This document shows positions 63,063 to 64,000 of a stretch of 64,000 bases of DNA, piece after piece. The translations under genes were made by a program, and so were the position numbers. Position 1 is the first letter of the stretch; every line of letters starts with the position of its first letter. A model generated the notes under the pieces. That model was not told where the DNA came from, ran no database searches, and saw only the letters and a list, made by a program, of their open reading frames with translations. This DNA comes from Mediterranea sp. (in: CFB group bacteria) (lineage in GTDB: Bacteria; Bacteroidota; Bacteroidia; Bacteroidales; Bacteroidaceae), in assembly GCA_031261785.1 (NCBI GenBank), contig JAISIZ010000034.1:62001-126000 (forward strand), written 5' to 3'.

Positions 63063-64000
63063 TCCGAATCCACTCCTGCCACTCGTCCCACTGCTCCTGG
63101 TACCAGAAATGTCCCGTCTGGAGATAAAGGCTCAATTGCTTGGGCGCCGTGTCGGCGTTGTAGGCGGCATACATTGACGTTGGCGGGCAGACCTCGTCGT
63201 TGTAGCCGAAGCTGATCCATCCCGGGACACGCAGCTGTCGGGCGAAGTTCACCACGTCGTAATAGCGCGCCGTAGTCCGCTCTTTCTCCGTAGGCGTGCC
63301 GTAATAGAGAAAATAGTGCGGCCAGCCTGCGGCACGGTGCCGGAAGAAGCCCTCGTGGTCGCATAGGGCGGGATGCACGGCCGCGAAGAAGGTGACACGA
63401 CTGTCGAGCGCCGCCGTGATGATGGCCAGCGCCCCACCCTGGCTCGAACCGCTCACGCCAAGCGTATGCCCGTCGAAGGCGGGCAACGAGCAAAGATAGT
63501 CTACCGCCCGCAAGGCACCCACGACAACACGGTTGTAGTAGAAGGCGTCGCGATCGTCGCGACGGAACACCCAGTAGTTGTTCAGCGCGCCGCGGTTCAG
63601 GTCGTCGTACACGGCCCGCGGCATGGTGACGGGGATGCCGTGCACGCCCACCTCGAGCGTGATGGCCTGTCCGGGGGCGGTGTACGTGTCGCCCGAGTAG
63701 GGACGGACACCCGCTCCGGGCACACGGAGCAGCGCCGGATACTTGCCCTCGGCCTTGGGCACGCTGAGAATGCCAAAGAAACGTTCGCCAGCCGTCCGCG
63801 TATTGAACGACACCTCGTAGACGTTGTCCGTCTCCGTGCAGCGTTCGGGCAGCAGACGGGTAACGGGATTGAGCGGCGTAGCGCGTGCCCGCTCGAGCAC
63901 GCCCTCCCAGTAGGCGCTGAAGTCGGCCGGCAGCGTCGTCGCGGCCGCGATACGCTCGGGGGCGTAAGCGGCGGTGGCGAGGCCGGTATATGTACGGCCA
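63040..64000 (-). CDS. Acetylxylan-esterase-like alpha/beta hydrolase (AXE1 type), partial
   Basis: Runs off the right edge of the window; about 320 residues are present. Seen: LPADFSAYWEGVLERARA and LLRVPGAGVRP typical of the AXE1/cephalosporin-C deacetylase family, the nucleophile Ser in LGVSGSSQGGALA, ISFGYNDEVCPPTSMYAAYN (catalytic Asp), and a final TGHFWYQEQWDEW with the catalytic His. Reading is open to the last base, with codons for PERIAAATT and LPADFS, so the N-terminus lies beyond 64000. Likely removes acetyl groups from plant polysaccharides; with the adjacent GH5 it may act on xylan or mannan. Confidence 0.88.
   Translation of the reverse strand, partial: GRTYTGLATAAYAPERIAAATTLPADFSAYWEGVLERARATPLNPVTRLLPERCTETDNVYEVSFNTRTAGERFFGILSVPKAEGKYPALLRVPGAGVRPYSGDTYTAPGQAITLEVGVHGIPVTMPRAVYDDLNRGALNNYWVFRRDDRDAFYYNRVVVGALRAVDYLCSLPAFDGHTLGVSGSSQGGALAIITAALDSRVTFFAAVHPALCDHEGFFRHRAAGWPHYFLYYGTPTEKERTTARYYDVVNFARQLRVPGWISFGYNDEVCPPTSMYAAYNADTAPKQLSLYLQTGHFWYQEQWDEWQEWIRRELGIGN

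Noticed and set aside
62021-64000. A polysaccharide utilisation locus with SusC/SusD
   Set aside because: Only a GH5 gene and a partial esterase lie in the window. No SusC, SusD or hybrid two-component regulator is present, so it cannot be called from this sequence.

Overview
The window is a stretch of bacterial chromosome from a high-GC member of the Bacteroidales (phylum Bacteroidota). Three things point there. The promoters carry the Bacteroidota -7 box (TAnnTTTG or a TTCG variant) instead of TATAAT. Ribosome binding sites are weak. The gene content is characteristic: an LpxC-FabZ fusion, a lipoprotein TamA homologue (TamL) next to TamB, FimB/Mfa2-like lipoproteins, and GH20/GH2 secreted glycosidases. 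I cannot fix the genus. No rRNA, prophage, transposase, CRISPR array or SusC/SusD pair is visible.

Layout. 0-9 kb (mostly minus strand): mnmA, a CusA-CusC-CusB type heavy-metal efflux set, and a MetY-type sulfhydrylase. 9-19 kb: a possible 26-residue membrane peptide, an AddB-like PD-(D/E)XK nuclease, then tamB-tamL for outer-membrane assembly. 19-27 kb: a possible structured RNA, a one-piece TPR/membrane/AraC regulator, a 41-bp hairpin repeat array, and the minus-strand run tetR-fabG-rluA-ppi-M16 peptidase-MATE. 27-31 kb: a sodium-pumping decarboxylase operon (oadG-oadA-oadB) ending in a long two-way terminator. 31-35.4 kb: GH2 beta-mannosidase and GH20 hexosaminidase. 35.6 kb: tRNA-Thr(CGT). 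36-41.4 kb: two paralogous surface lipoproteins. 41.5-46.5 kb: a winged-helix gene, the serine-biosynthesis run serC-serA-DUF1015-small basic protein, a small beta-barrel and a small membrane protein. 46.6-50 kb: GHL10 glycosidase-like protein, a 41-bp repeat array, TPM-domain protein and LemA. 50-57 kb: purM, an AT-rich ATPase plus nuclease-like pair, prfA, a TPR protein, pyrF and an HD phosphohydrolase. 57-62 kb: lpxD, lpxC/fabZ, lpxA, a PRiA4_ORF3-like gene and miaA. 62-64 kb: GH5 and a partial acetylxylan-esterase-like gene.

Most of the window is housekeeping: tRNA modification, lipid A synthesis, translation termination, purine, pyrimidine and serine synthesis, outer-membrane biogenesis. 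The signals most worth a second look are: (1) the two-gene ATPase/PD-(D/E)XK cassette between purM and prfA, with foreign base composition and a defence-like architecture; (2) three separate intergenic arrays that all have an exact 41-bp period and a TTC-stem-GAA hairpin in most units, although their sequences differ; (3) two long inverted-repeat elements of one class lying between same-strand genes; (4) the paired lipoproteins whose C-terminal halves share a Rossmann-like signature.
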